64,000 nucleotides of DNA, from NCBI GenBank assembly GCA_022113835.1, contig JAILWY010000004.1, forward strand, positions 7,629,501-7,693,500, in the 5' to 3' direction. A program made the translations under genes and the position numbers. Source of the stretch: Atopsyche davidsoni (lineage: Eukaryota; Arthropoda; Insecta; Trichoptera; Hydrobiosidae). Below are positions 10,704 to 23,685 of the stretch, in pieces. The notes below the pieces were generated by a model. That model was not told the DNA's origin. It did not search any database and was given only the letters and a program-made list of their open reading frames with translations. How positions within the stretch are numbered: position 1 is the first letter of the stretch; the number at the start of each line of letters is the position of its first letter.

Positions 10704-13700
10704 ATTTCTTAATATAATAATATTAAAAAATATTTTTTCTTGCGCCAATCTGTCTTGAGTTTTGTATCTTTGTATACGAAAGGACCCGGGGACCCACTAC
10801 ACTATTTTTCATGTGAAAACCATGAACACTTCAACCAACTTCCTCTGAAGAGATGCACTTGGTGAAGAATACGGCATCCATTGTTAGTCAATCTTATTGC
10901 CTTTTTCTGTTTGCAATGAGTATTTAGACGAAGAATACCAATTTTTAAATAAAAATATAAAAGTTATTTTTAACAAATTAATACCACACCATTAATACCA
11001 TAAATTGCATAATAATACTTGTTTGTTTGGAACATCAGTGTGAGCACACGTCAAAAGCAGATAAGCGGAGTATTTAACATTTTGTGTACAACATAGTTGC
11101 AGTAACTAAACCTTGCAACGTCCAAACAGTCTCAACTTTTTATGAGCTTAAGTCGCTGCACCGATATGCCAGCGGAACCGTTGGACCCTCATCAAATTCT
11201 CAATGCATAGATAACGACTCTCAAGCCTCAACGAGCCAGCCTTCTCTTGCATTTTAACTAGCCAATTAACGTCCACGTGCTAAAGCCGCGAATAAGCTTT
11301 TGATAAATAAAATCTAGATACATCAAAAATGTATATCAATATTTAAAAAATACCCTACTAAAGAAATAATCAAATAGTTTCAGCCTTCGGTGGAATTTTC
11401 GAACTGTTGCTTTTGAAGGCCCTTATTTGCAGAATAGAAACAGATCATTATGTGTTCATAATATAGTCAAGATCGCTTTAATCATCGATTTGATACATCG
11501 AACTTCAATGGGATGTTATTTAATCGTCGAGAATACAAGAGTAAGCCAAAAGTAAATATATCACTTTCGACATCCTTACGAGCACGGTTAAAAACCAAGG
11601 AACTCCGAGTATGCAATACGACCGACATTCCCATAAAACTAAATTACCCCGCCATGACTTCTGCCAGAGGTGCAACTGCCTTGCTCAATAGCCATCACGG
11701 CGTAAATAAATAAATAAAAAAATAAAAAAATAATAAAAAAGTGACGTCACCGGGACGGGTGGGCGCGAGGCAGTCATCGCCAGGTAGGAAAACCAATTAA
11801 GATGCCTCTCACGCCAGCGCCGACGGAAAATGGAGTACGCTCAGGTCGCCGGCCACGCCAGGGCCGAGCAAACACTCAAATTTATCATCAATCGATTTTT
11901 AATCGAACACAGAGCTAAAGACTGCGCGACACAAAAATCCCAATCGATTAATACATGAATAAATATTTTTTTTTACAATTATTGTTCCCAAACCGATGCC
12001 GATGAATTGAAATACAGCTTCAGACAAAATCCATCGCGTAGATATATCACACGTTTGCTCCAAAAATGGCGTAATCAAATTTTTATTATGGCACGCTTTT
12101 CAAGCTTACATTCTAAAGATTGCATCGACGGAATAAAATAAAAAAAGTCAATGCATGAAAATAATATATTATTTACTAATAGTTATCAATCGAGAATACA
12201 AATAAAAAAATATTTTTTCAACTGGAGATGTAAAAGAAGAGTAGCACTACCATTGAAAAAAAAATATGCACCCAATATAAAAAAAAAAATATCGATAAAC
12301 ACGGGAGAAGTAGGTTACATTTTATGATGACTTTTACTCGTAGGCTTGAAATGGAATTTTTAATTACCGGCATATACTCCAACTGGAAAATTGCGAAAAA
12401 CATCGCAGGCCGGCGGACCTGAATCTCCGTTGTGGGAGGCAGTGCTTTTTTGCCGAGATCAAACCACGATATTTCATGTGCAATGACTCTTGACTGCCCA
12501 AAATGATGACTAAAATGCCATCAGCGGGGATTAAAATCACATTTTTAATCTACAGACTGATATAATAAAGTTTGAGTATCGATTTAGCTAGTCTAGAAAA
12601 AGAAGACGAATTATTTTACTATTATTATATATTGATTGTATGTGTATATATTGCAAAAATTCATGTGATTTTTACATAACTATACTATGCAATTATTACA
12701 AATGACAATGAATATTTTTTTCAGTTTAATGTTTATAAGATTCTGAAGTTTTTAAAATAAACCGTGAATGTCATTTTAAACCTTATCAAAAAACACTAAA
12801 ACTATCGTGGATTTTTACAAGTACAAGCGATTTAAGCAGGATAAAACTGCTTTTTTTTCGTTGAAATTTCGCTTCGTAAACTGAGTTGCTCACTTTAAAA
12901 AAAAAAAAAAAACCACCTACGAGGCAAATTGCTTTCTATAATACGCAAGTATAAAAAGCTCGTTTCGTTTAGTTAGTTTGCCCGGTACACTCTCGGCGTA
13001 ACAAATAGGAAGTTGTAGATTCTTACCGAAAACGAAAAAAAAAAAACTATTTAGTATGAGAAAATGTTGTTTTTAACTATCATTTGTTCGGCGCTTAAAA
13101 AGCTATTTCCAGCGAGTGTGCCTGAGAGCTTTTTGCGGAACGGTTAATGATTCATGGGCCGGGGCATTTTCCTAACCGGGCTATTGGTTATTTTTTGTCG
13201 TATGGCTGTGGCGGTACAAGGGGCAGTTATAAATCAGGGGATGATCAAAGTAAGTTCTAGTCGAGGGTATAAATTACATGCCACGTGCAAAGTCAAAGGA
13301 ATATTCCGTTCGTATAGATTTTCGGTATCTGATTTATTTATTAGTCTGTGAAGCCGTTATAAATCTATTTTGATTAATGAGTGGAATATATTTATCATTT
13401 CTAAAAAATACGTGACATGGCACAGCACACGTACGCGTGAGTTTTTCGGCAGCAAAAATTTACATTCATATTCGGTGTTACTTAGAATATATTGTTTAAA
13501 TTTTATATCTATATAGAATTCAAAAGTAAAAATAAAATAAAAAATTGGATTATATATTTCCATTTATAATTCGTGGCAAGAAAATGTTTTATTAAATTAT
13601 TCTTGTTAATTGGGTTATAGATTTTGGAAATAAGATCATAGCGAGACAGTGACCATTTCCTATCGGTTAAAACATAGCCAGGAGCTATGCCGCATGCATT

Positions 13701-14658
13701 TCAAGTAAAACAGCAACATTCAAATTATTAACAAAATGTTAAAATTACTAAAACTCGCAACTTTAATACAATGGACAGAAATCTTCTTTACCAAAAATAT
13801 AAAACTAAGTTCAAAATATTTTTAAATCACCGTACATTATGGATCCTATAAAAAATATTAGGAAGCGAATACATTCTTAGTAACAATGAATACAAAAGAA
13901 AAGCCGCCGTATTTCGTCTTACCTTAAAAAACTATAACAATTGGCATCGTGCCAGAAAAATATCGATATCATGGACGTCTGGGAGATGAGGAAACGGCAA
14001 GGTCAACAATGTCTTCCAGCAGACAACGCTAGATGTCCAAGATATTCAATATCGGAATTCTCAATATTAAGGAGGAGAAAAAATATCACAGATGTATTAA
14101 ATGTATTTACTTCAAGCTTGTTTTGAGGTAGGTGTGGCGGTCTCCAAATGCTGTCGGCTAAGCGGATCTGCCATGGACGCGGAGCTCCTCGCAATAACCA
14201 TCTAGACCGGGAAGGATGCGTCATTTGAATAATGCCTACTGGCACCGGAGACGTCTGGACGCCGGGGACGGCGCCGATAAGAGCCGCCGGGAAGGAGCGA
14301 GTTAAAAAAAACCAACCGGCGTACTGCTCGAATCGGAAAACAATTTGTGAAGGCAATTAATTAATACGAAGCTACGCTAGCTTTATTTATTTGATACCAG
14401 AAAAATATTCACATTACATAAGACTTCTACAGCTAACACATGTAAATATTATTTCTTACACGAACTACATAAAATTAAAATATCGATATTATTCAATCAC
14501 CTCGGTTATATATCAGTGAATGTGGATATATATGAATAAACCAACTGCATCAGATAATTTCATTATCAGATATGGAGCGGCATTCATTCATGCGTCCATT
14601 GAATAGTCCAGTACATCATTTTTTTGAAAATTTAATACTCCATAACTACTAATTATTA

Positions 14659-14956
14659 CAGTAAAACATCGATGTAACGAACTTCTATTTAACGGACAAA
14701 AAATCCGGTCAAATGTATAAAAAAATGCGAAAATATAAAAAAAATTATATAAATAAACTTCAAAGGTGCACACAAAAAATGATTCCTTTTTAGTGGGATT
14801 ACCGAAACCAAGCGCGTCGATAAAATTAATACATAGTGTATTTAAAAAAAAAAAGTTTTTTTTATTTATTTCAAACCTACTTTTACATAACGGACTTTCG
14901 GCTTTCGGCAGACACCCCCTCCCCCCAAATCGGTCCGTTATATCGAGGTTTTGCTG
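14659..14956. mobile_element. Pogo-like MITE with TA target duplication
   Basis: Left end CAGTAAAACATCGATGTAAC and the reverse complement of the right end, CAGCAAAACCTCGATATAAC, agree at 20 of the first 24 bases, and TA flanks both ends (14657-14658, 14957-14958). CAGTAAAACCTCGATATAACG-type ends are typical of insect pogo/CENP-B-type Tc1-mariner elements. Both strands have short ORFs (87 and 145 codons) without transposase motifs, so the 298-bp copy is non-autonomous. Confidence 0.75.
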
Positions 14957-17900
14957 TATTGCATTCGTAACCCGTAAAAAAAATAAAAATATAGTTTCAA
15001 GTTTTCCGGCGTATTGGATTGACATTTAATATTGTAATGTGTTGCAATGTTGCAATGGCCGTGTGAATGGGGGCGCGCAATGACAGCGAGGGTGCACCGG
15101 CACTATCGACCGGCGCCTGAACGAGGGCTGATTGCGTGCACCGCGAGAGGACCAGCCCGAGTGACGTCACAAGTGGATGCGCACGCAAACACTAATTAGT
15201 GATTAATTTCGCGAGTAATTTCACCCGCCGAATGCTGATACCACCATTCGATACGCGCCGCGGAGGTAATTTGAAGGCATCGATAATACAGCCTGAAGGA
15301 TGCGCACACACTGCCTGGTGGCAAACTGTCGATATTATACTACAGTGGTTTATCTTACAATGCCAAAATATGTACACATTGATACATGTTTAGAAAAATA
15401 TATTTCTCATACCATAAAAAAACATACATGATATGTCAAAATACCACATCAAATAAAGCTCAATATGTTAGATACTGATATGCATTAAAATTCATTTTTT
15501 ACTAACTGACTTATAGCAAAAATGGTTCCAAATTATTTATTGAAAAAAAGTAAAAACGCACTATATAATATATAATAAAATGATTAAACATATTTATAAG
15601 TTTAATACTCCTCGCTTTCCACATTCTGTTGCTTGAGAACGGGTGCTGTTCTGTATCCTGAGCTTAGGTTAAGGATCATTAATGGAATATCAGATGTAAA
15701 TTCCACAGCTTGTAAAAGGACCCGGAGAGCCTTTGAAGTGTAAAAGCTCTTAGGAAGAATAGCGTTAAGTTTACACTATTCTCTCTAAGAAAAACATAAA
15801 CAGACATAGAGATATCTTCAGTGAGAAAAAATCACCAACCTCCTCTGATGTAAGTCACCTGAAGAAGAATTGGTCTAATCTGCGATTCCATCGATTTAAT
15901 TTTATACCCTTATGTCACTTCACAGAAGAGAACCTTTTCGACCCTTTTGATAAAACCATCAGTCTGATATAAAAGCAATCAAGCAGTAATTCCAGCGCAA
16001 AACTAAATGCAAATAGCAAAACTAAGTAAATAGGGCGCGGTCCTGCAGCCCACGATATGCTCCAGCCACTCCAGCAAATTACCCACGTGTTAACGCAACT
16101 AACTAAATGGTCGTTAATTTACTGTACATCAATGCGAATAAAGTGGTGATCAAATAACAACTAATCATACCCCGTGTTGGATTAAAACAGGAAGTTAAAT
16201 GTCATATTACGGTGTAATGCAGATTTAAGGCAGGTCTGCATATGTCGCCATGATTCGCATTATATATAAGGATGATCCAATCTTTACATGTGAGGACTTA
16301 TAAAACCGTAAAATAAAAAGGGTACTATAACATTAAACTTACCTAACAATCAAGCATTATAGAACTGAAAGTAACAATCGATCTGATCACAAAATCTTTC
16401 GATTCTCCTGAAGTATAATCTAATTTTTATAAAAACACAGTCGCAGGAGCTTACTAATATGTAGTATGATAGTCAAAAGGTTTATTATAAAATAAATGGT
16501 GACGTTAAGATTGGAATTTATAATATTTTGTGAACTGTTGGTTCAAATGATGTTTGACAGGTTCCTAAACAAATTTAAATTATATGCTTTTTGCATATTT
16601 AATATAAGCAAAGTGTAGATATTGAAATAATTAATTGATGTAATCAGTATTAATGACTTCAAATGATGTATATGCTATGAAAATCTAAAGCTAAAATATA
16701 TGTAATATATATTTAATTCAACAAGAATTGCAAGTAGTAATAATTATATCGTAACATTATTTATAAAAGTGCCGACACTTCGAAAGTACTTTCATAATAA
16801 ATTCATAATAAAATTCATGTCAATTCAATAACAATGCAGAGAATGCAATTAGCCTCCTTGTGTCGATTGGCTTTTCCAATTTATTCACTGTTTATTATAT
16901 TTTAGTTAACAACAAACACAATTTTCTGCACGATGAAATTAATTATAACTAACAAAATAATTGTTACATTTTTTTGTATGATACTGTTATCGAGTCGTAC
17001 ATACAGCTTTGCGAGGAACGGATGAATCGATATTCCTTAGATATTGATCAAACAAAAGTAGCAAGGCCTGCAATTACAGGTAATCCATTTATTCGGTAGT
17101 AAAACTATACGGCATCGGAAGCATTAGAGAAAGCCATATGAAAATAGCAATAATAAATGTGTACCTATACAGTATATGAAGGAAGTAAATCAAAACAATT
17201 GTTAAATCTTTGCAAACGATAAAATACATATGTATCAGAAATAATAATAGTTTTTATTTGATAGTTTCTTCTATTGATGGGATAAGTAGAGCGAGAATTT
17301 ATCGCAATAAATATAAAAATATTACAAAAAAGTAAATTTACTTTCCAGTAAATAATATTGATAAAAAAAATCATTATTGTTTGAAATTGATTAAAAAAAA
17401 AAGAGACGCCAGTGTAAAATGTCTAAGGGACATATTTTTCAAAATACGGCGGCAGTATTTAACCGAAGAAAGCCACCCTTCCGATCTAGCCTACTTGTTG
17501 AGAACACACCCCATAAAGTCTGCGAGCACGTCCCAGCGTGGGAGGGTTGTCGAAGGCATTTTTACGACGCCCCTAAAGGAGGCTTCGATTAGGGGTAGGT
17601 CGTCACGAACCGGGTACTACACTCGCTTCTACGGGTGCACGCCGGAATTCAGTTGGGATGTTGTACATATAAGATTAAATCGATAGATCAGAGCATTATT
17701 TTTTAAAACTAACCCTCCCACTTGTCAAGGAAATGGTTGAAATTTTTATAAGACTAACCCAGGTCAAAATTTATAGATCATTAATCAAGATTAATGATAT
17801 CGACCTTTGATAAGTCCATCAAGTTGGTATTTTTTTTTGAGGTTTGTATTTATTTATATCGAATCAATGCAATATGCTTCGAGCACAAGCCAATTGCAGA

Positions 17901-19088
17901 CGGCATTTAAGTAGTGAAAGTAACTTTTATTATTAGCATGGTTCAACTAAATTTGAATTTATCAAATACGTTTATTTCGAGGAACTATATGCTTCAAACC
18001 AAGAAAAAAATTATCTACCACTGAGTCATAAGTTAATTCAATAGTTCAATGATTACGACAACTAAGTCTTAACTTACATCTAAAGGTTCGTTTTCCGAGT
18101 CCCGAAAGGGATTAAAAATCATTTTCAAATATTTCCTAATACAAAAAATACCTTGGCATTAAGACGTTGACTTTAATCGTTAATCATTGAACAAAATAAC
18201 GAGTAGGTATATCCTACGCACTTTTGCTTATGAAACAAATATTATAATTAAGCCAAATATTGTATTTGATATCAAGTGAAACAGGCAAAGCTTATCATGC
18301 CTTATAACTAATTGAAAGGATTCAAGAGTTCTTGCTCATATCATTACTTAGTACTTATCGCAAACTTTATAAAATAACGCATAAGTGTGACATTAATATT
18401 ATTATAAAGCGTGGAAAATAACAAGCCATTCATTAGCCATTTACATTAGAATAAAATAATATCCTACATACTGACAGTATCCGTTTGAATTCATGGCAAT
18501 AAACGGTCGGAAAACAACGGACGTCAGAAGACTCGTCAGGTGTACGAGATCGCCAACAAGACGGTAGGGACGTGAAAAACAGTAAAGCGGAATTAAACAC
18601 CGAGCCAACGTCGTAAAAAAGGCTTTCATCTGAAATAGATCGACCACAGTGCAATAAAATTTCAAAATAAAATGTAGATCCCTATAGATAGAGTACTGAG
18701 CTGCGTTATTTGTTCATGATTATTTTAATATGAAATTAAAATTCGTACACCGCACGGAGGTATTTTTAAAACTATACTTTTTATTACACTTAAGTTTTTT
18801 TTTAAATTAAAAACATATAGAATAAAAATCATCTTTTACGAGCTTATTGAGTAGAGCAATTAATTTTAAAGATTGCATGTCAGTTTATATGCCAACCTTT
18901 ATGCATTGCTATAAAATAATAAGGATCACAAATAAGAATCGGCGAACGTTGAAAATTAGCTCATATAAAATTTGGCCGATAAAAAACAAGATACTATGGT
19001 GTTTTCATTCAAGGCTTAAGTTAATGAACAGTAGCCTAGCAAAGCAAGTAGCAGTAACGATAAAATTCACATTTTTATTTTAAGACAG

Positions 19089-19278
19089 TTATTTACTAAT
19101 ATAATTAGGCACATTAGTTCACACATAGAAAATTATTTAAAGAAATATCAGTACACCGGCCATGTAAGCCTGGGGTGTGGGTTCAAATCCCACACAAATC
19201 ACGATGATATTTTTCTGAGAATTTCTTTAAATCATCTTCAATGTGTGAACTAATGTGCCTAATTAAATTAGTAAATAA
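19089..19278. mobile_element. tRNA-like SINE core enclosed in 58-bp inverted repeats
   Basis: Arms 19089-19146 and 19221-19278 are inverted copies with a few mismatches. The 74-bp centre contains CACCGGCCATGTAAGCC and a T-arm-like GTGGGTTCAAATCCCAC (box B GGTTCAAATCC), matching the SINE at 23519. The right arm corresponds to that SINE's tail (AATCAT-TTCAAT then a TGT-CTTAAT-like stretch). The left arm is an inverted copy of the tail that replaces the box A half. Confidence 0.75.
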
Positions 19279-21248
19279 TATAAACCTTTAATAGGTAATA
19301 AATACGCATTTGATTGACGTTCAATCCAAAAATAGACATACATTAATACAGTTACATAAATGTAGTATGTCTCCTGTGGTAACAACTCTGAATATAACTA
19401 TAAATATTTAAATCATCTTCTTAATTTGCAAGCGTTACACGAATCAAAGATGAGCGCAAAACCAAAGCGATTTCAAAAGAAAAAAAAAGGCCTTAAAATC
19501 TAAATTACTCTGGGGAAAGTATTTTCGGTTAGTAAATAAATAAATTTCAATCTGCAAGTCTGCCGCTGCATTTTGTATTGATTTTTCCGGACGATGAAGT
19601 ATTCATGGCGCGGGTGCTCAAGACTCGCCGGCGCGGCCCGCAAGGGAATCGCTCCACGTGCGGCAATAAATCAATTTTTCGGCAAATTCGGTGTAATCGC
19701 ACAAAAAATGAACCCCGATTATATGTGCTGGCTATTTATATACATATATATATGAATATCAATACAGCCAGCCCTCTTGACACATCACAACCATTCGGTT
19801 GTCAGTTGTGGTGCACCGTGTGTACATCCGTGTGGGTTAAGTAAAATGCTCGTCAGTAGATTGACAAAGCGAAGATGTTTTGTGATATTAAAGTTTTAAG
19901 GATGATAAACTTGTGCAAAAGTTAGGTATTCTGGTTTGTAAACAGCGTGATTTTTACGGTTTTTTAAACTGATTTTAATAAGTAAGATAACTACTAAGCT
20001 GTCCGAAGGACTTATGTTTGAGCTACTGGAAAAAAAAATCGTGAGCGAGACTAATATTCGACCATGGTACACAAGCAGTAAATAATAAATAATGCTTAGT
20101 GACGAATAAAAGAGGGTCTCGCATAGTAAGATCAGTGAAAGATGAGTCCAAATTGCGTACAGTAGTCGACGCCGAGCACATATTCAAATATAAAAACGTG
20201 CGTAAAAAAACCTTTCTTCTGGTAATAAACGTGTATTAAACTATCTGTAAAAGTGATAAAATAAACATTCCGCTTTCTTAAATACCATTTTCGCGTATGT
20301 TCTAAAAATGGAGATGCTAGCTCTCTGAGGCGTCGTATATTTTTCGTGCAAACATTCGGCATAATTTAAATGTCCCAGGTTGTGTTGCAAGAGAAGTTCA
20401 ATAAATCAAGCCCTCAGACAAGTGAAGGTAAATTACGTACCACCTGTTTATAGTAGAATTTTTTTTACAGCGAATTTTTTCAAGGTACGTTTTGCAAATG
20501 TATTTATCTTGTTTTAACACCTGTAAGACGGGCCCTAAATCATTAGTCAAGTCGACAGGTGCGAGTTAAAATACCTGAAAAATTGCGAAGCTCACACATA
20601 AAGATATTAACTTTATCATGGTTTTGAAGAAAAAAAATTTTTTTTTTAATTCTTAAATTAGCAAAATAAATTCGCATGTATAAAACGAAGTATTAACCAA
20701 ATAAAAAAAACCCACATGTTAAAATAATGTCTGTGTAAAGGTTGGTTATTTCAACCGGTCGACAATGTGGAGGTTTCAGCGGTACTTTATATCGGTCTGG
20801 TTGAACTAATCAATCAGTTGTATCGGCTGCGGTCAGAGAGGACGGGGGTGGGGACTGGTCATCAATATGGGGTGAAATGCGGTGAGGGGTGAAAGGGTGA
20901 AAACTCCAAAGCGATGTTTTTTTTAATCGATGCATGAGATGAACGCAAGCGAAACGTTAAAACAACCTCTACCTGAAGGTTCGAGCTATTGAGTATTAAA
21001 TAAATAATTTACCTATTATTTGGCAGTATCAATTATTGGAAATGGCCATTGCAATCTTAAATATGTTTTTCTCAAGAATAATACTCATATAATATTATTT
21101 TGTCTGATCTTTTAAGACGGTTGTTGTATTTTTATAATAAAATACGAATAATATTCAATTAAGGACAATAACATATTATTAAAGAACTACTACAAAATTA
21201 CTCAAGGCGTGTCTTATCTGGTTGTCGTATGCTTCGTTTTTATTCATA

Positions 21249-21447
21249 CAGGGTTAGGCATGGAGGTATGGATGATTTGAACGGCGCAAGGTGGGGATAA
21301 CCTTGGTGGATAAAGAGTATCGGGTATCTGCTCGTCACGAGATTTTTGTAATGGCACAACACATTGAAAAAATAAAATTTAAATTTCGTTGAAAAATGAG
21401 TGTGTAACAGTTACTTCAAATCATCCATACCTCCCTGCCTAACCCTG
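21249..21447. mobile_element. 199-bp MITE with 32-bp terminal inverted repeats
   Basis: Left terminus CAGGGTTAGGCATGGAGG with the next 14 bases matches the inverted right terminus (21416-21447) at 31 of 32 positions. TA flanks both sides. The interior has no ORF. The superfamily is unclear; a TA duplication suggests Tc1/mariner type. Confidence 0.8.
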
Positions 21448-21894
21448 TATAATAAAATAAAAAAAACTTATATTTATATATATTTTACGTGTTGAATTCA
21501 ACTTAATATCATGGCATTTTAGTCATGTTAACATAACAGATGACAAAAAAATATACATATTACAGTTTATGTATATTTTTTCACAAAAGAAGTAATTTCT
21601 CTCAGGCACGTGAAGTACTTTATTGTTACTTTAAACTGCATGTAAAAAGTAGTTTAAAAAATAAATTCAAGCAATCCATTTCGGAGAGAAACATTTTTTT
21701 TTTATCGAAGCGAAAAAAACGTCGACTTAAAACGGCCTGCAAAAACCGTTACGCTGTCGTATTCTCTCACCACACGCACTCCCACCACTTCTACCCCTTC
21801 GACCGACACGAATTGTTACCGTGAAGACATACGGTTGTATTTATAATTGTATTTCGGTTACACATCTTTCAAAAACACACGAATTTTTTTTCAT

Positions 21895-21975
21895 GAAAAA
21901 GTGGGATTCGAACCCAAGTCTTCTTTCTAACTCACGGGTGCTGGCGTCGTTATCCTTTTGATCACAGTTGCCCTA
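21895..21975 (-). mobile_element. tRNA-derived SINE fragment
   Basis: On the minus strand a box A-like TGTGATCAAAAGGATAACG (about 21949-21967) is followed 40 bases later by an exact box B in TGGGTTCGAATCCCA (about 21902-21916). The acceptor arm does not pair, so this is a tRNA-derived retroposon rather than a tRNA gene. It differs from the 23519 family. Confidence 0.6.
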
Positions 21976-22835
21976 TAGCTGAACCTAAATTTTAATTATA
22001 ATATATGTCGAGTCAATCAAGCAAATAGTTATATAGATCACAAAACATGACAACAAAAGACTTACAACAGCAAAAGTATCTGAGTATGATGGTATATTTA
22101 AATCATCAGCAAGTAAGGCTAACAGTATTTTCAGACGACTGATTACAGTTTTCGTATTTCGCCATGTTGTTTAATACATTCAACGATCTTTACGAAAATA
22201 CATCAAAATTTACTATTATCAAACTTAGCAGACTTGTGTGTTTGGTTTACATAGAAGTTGGAGATGATATTTCATGTAAGATAATTGAGAACTCAAGGCG
22301 GCGTGGTAGATTACGACCTCGTAGGTCAAAACTAAGCGGATGATTTGCGTCGAACAGGACCCCAACAAAGTCTCAGGTAAGACAAGGTGGTAGCAATTTC
22401 GACTTCAGATGAAATCCCACCCCAGAATAGCATCCACAAAACGAACAAATTACTTATAAAATGTCATATGTCACACAAAATATAATATGTCTAATATTTT
22501 GAATACTAAGCTAACAAATTTTTCAAAATTGTTTTATTGGTACAAATAAACATCCATAGAGAAAAATGTTATCTTCATTATAGCATAATATTTTAATGAT
22601 CCAATAAAATTCAATAATAAATTATTATTTTAACTTACAAGGTTTATAGTCACAGCTGTATAAAAATACAGATGAAAGATTATTAGCTATAGTAATATTT
22701 TTATCAAAAGAGTATTAAGTGATAATCCATGTTTTTCATTAGTATTGCCAATCTAGTATATTGACGAAACTAGTCGCGGCAAAAAAAAATTAAAAGTGGG
22801 TAAATCACTAAAAAGGTTTTTCAATTGAAAAAAAA

Positions 22836-22882
22836 TATTGTAATGGAACTCCAATAAGTTCTTTCTGCCAGAAGTATTGAAT
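22836..22882 (+). repeat. Dispersed GGAATTCCAC module, diverged copy
   Basis: ATGGAACTCCAATAAGTTC then TTTCTGCC matches the other module copies with several substitutions, and is preceded by a TAAATCACTAAAAAGG stretch related to the CACTCAAG segment. Confidence 0.5.
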
Positions 22883-23518
22883 ATTTAACTTATTAGTATC
22901 GGACACTGGCAACGAACGGAAGGTATAACAGGGTCGTGTGATAAAATGGCAGTCGCAAAATGTATGAAAAAATTAACAAAGCCCACGGTGGCCCGTCCGC
23001 GGCCGCAATCGTAAAGCGTTATGATATAATCTAGTCCACTTTACAGTCACCCTTTTTCGCCGGCCATAAATAACAGCGTATATTTTTTCACCCCCTCCTC
23101 ACAGGGTTTCCTGTGAAAAGGTCCTACGAAAAATGTACAGTGTAAAAAAGGAAGACGTATTGCCACACAAACACTCCGCCGTCATAGCGGCGAGTGAGAG
23201 GAAAGGGCGCTTGAATATTCCGTGCGTTTTAATTAATTTGTTTAAATATACACAATACTGCTGCCAGGGAAGCATGTTTTGATTGTGTGGCATAAAACGC
23301 TACCCTCGTGGTCACGCTGGAGGACCACGCGGTCGGCATAGGAGGCGGCTGCGGCGCTAGTAGCGAGTACCATGACACAACTACACGAGCTCTCCGTTAG
23401 TTTGGAGTTGGCTGTGCTGCGGCAAATATTTATTTAAAAAACTATTTAAGTAATTGGCATAATAAGTACGTTGTTTCACTTATAGGATATGATTGTTAAA
23501 AATTCTTGCTTAGTACGA

Positions 23519-23685
23519 GTGATTCGTTGGTATAATTGGTAATGCACCGGCCATGTAAGCTTAGAGAATGTGGGTTCAAATCCCACACAAATCACGATGA
23601 TATTTTTCTAAGAGTATGATTAAAGAAATCATATTTCAATATTAAAAAAATGTACTTAATCATTATCAATATATAAAACCTGTAT
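23519..23685 (+). mobile_element. tRNA-derived SINE (tRNA-Thr-like head)
   Basis: A 77-base head starts GTGATTC and ends AAATCAC (six of seven acceptor pairs). It has box A-like TGGTATAATTGGTAATG, an anticodon-arm-like CCGGCCATGTAAGC with TGT in the anticodon position, and a perfect T arm GTGGGTTCAAATCCCAC. The D and anticodon stems are broken, so a functional tRNA is unlikely. An AT-rich tail continues to about 23685 and is shared with the 19-kb locus. A following GTGAGACGGTCTTTAC also occurs inverted near 6583. Confidence 0.72.

Noticed and set aside
13154..13351. 65-codon ORF with a hydrophobic signal-peptide-like start
   Set aside because: No splice context, no family, and composition is like the neighbouring intron; a chance ORF is more likely.
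14003..14356. 117-codon minus-strand ORF over a GC-richer patch
   Set aside because: No recognisable domain, no splice signals in phase with SPATA20, and the frame mixes AT-rich and GC-rich segments.
20930..20970. Third hammerhead-like site (GATGAACGCAAGCGAAACGTT)
   Set aside because: The first two bases of the CTGANGA core do not match and stem II overlaps the GAAA box; no repeat family supports it.
23519..23595. Functional tRNA-Thr gene
   Set aside because: Acceptor and T arms pair well, but the D and anticodon stems are broken, and the head is followed by a tail shared with another locus, which fits a SINE.
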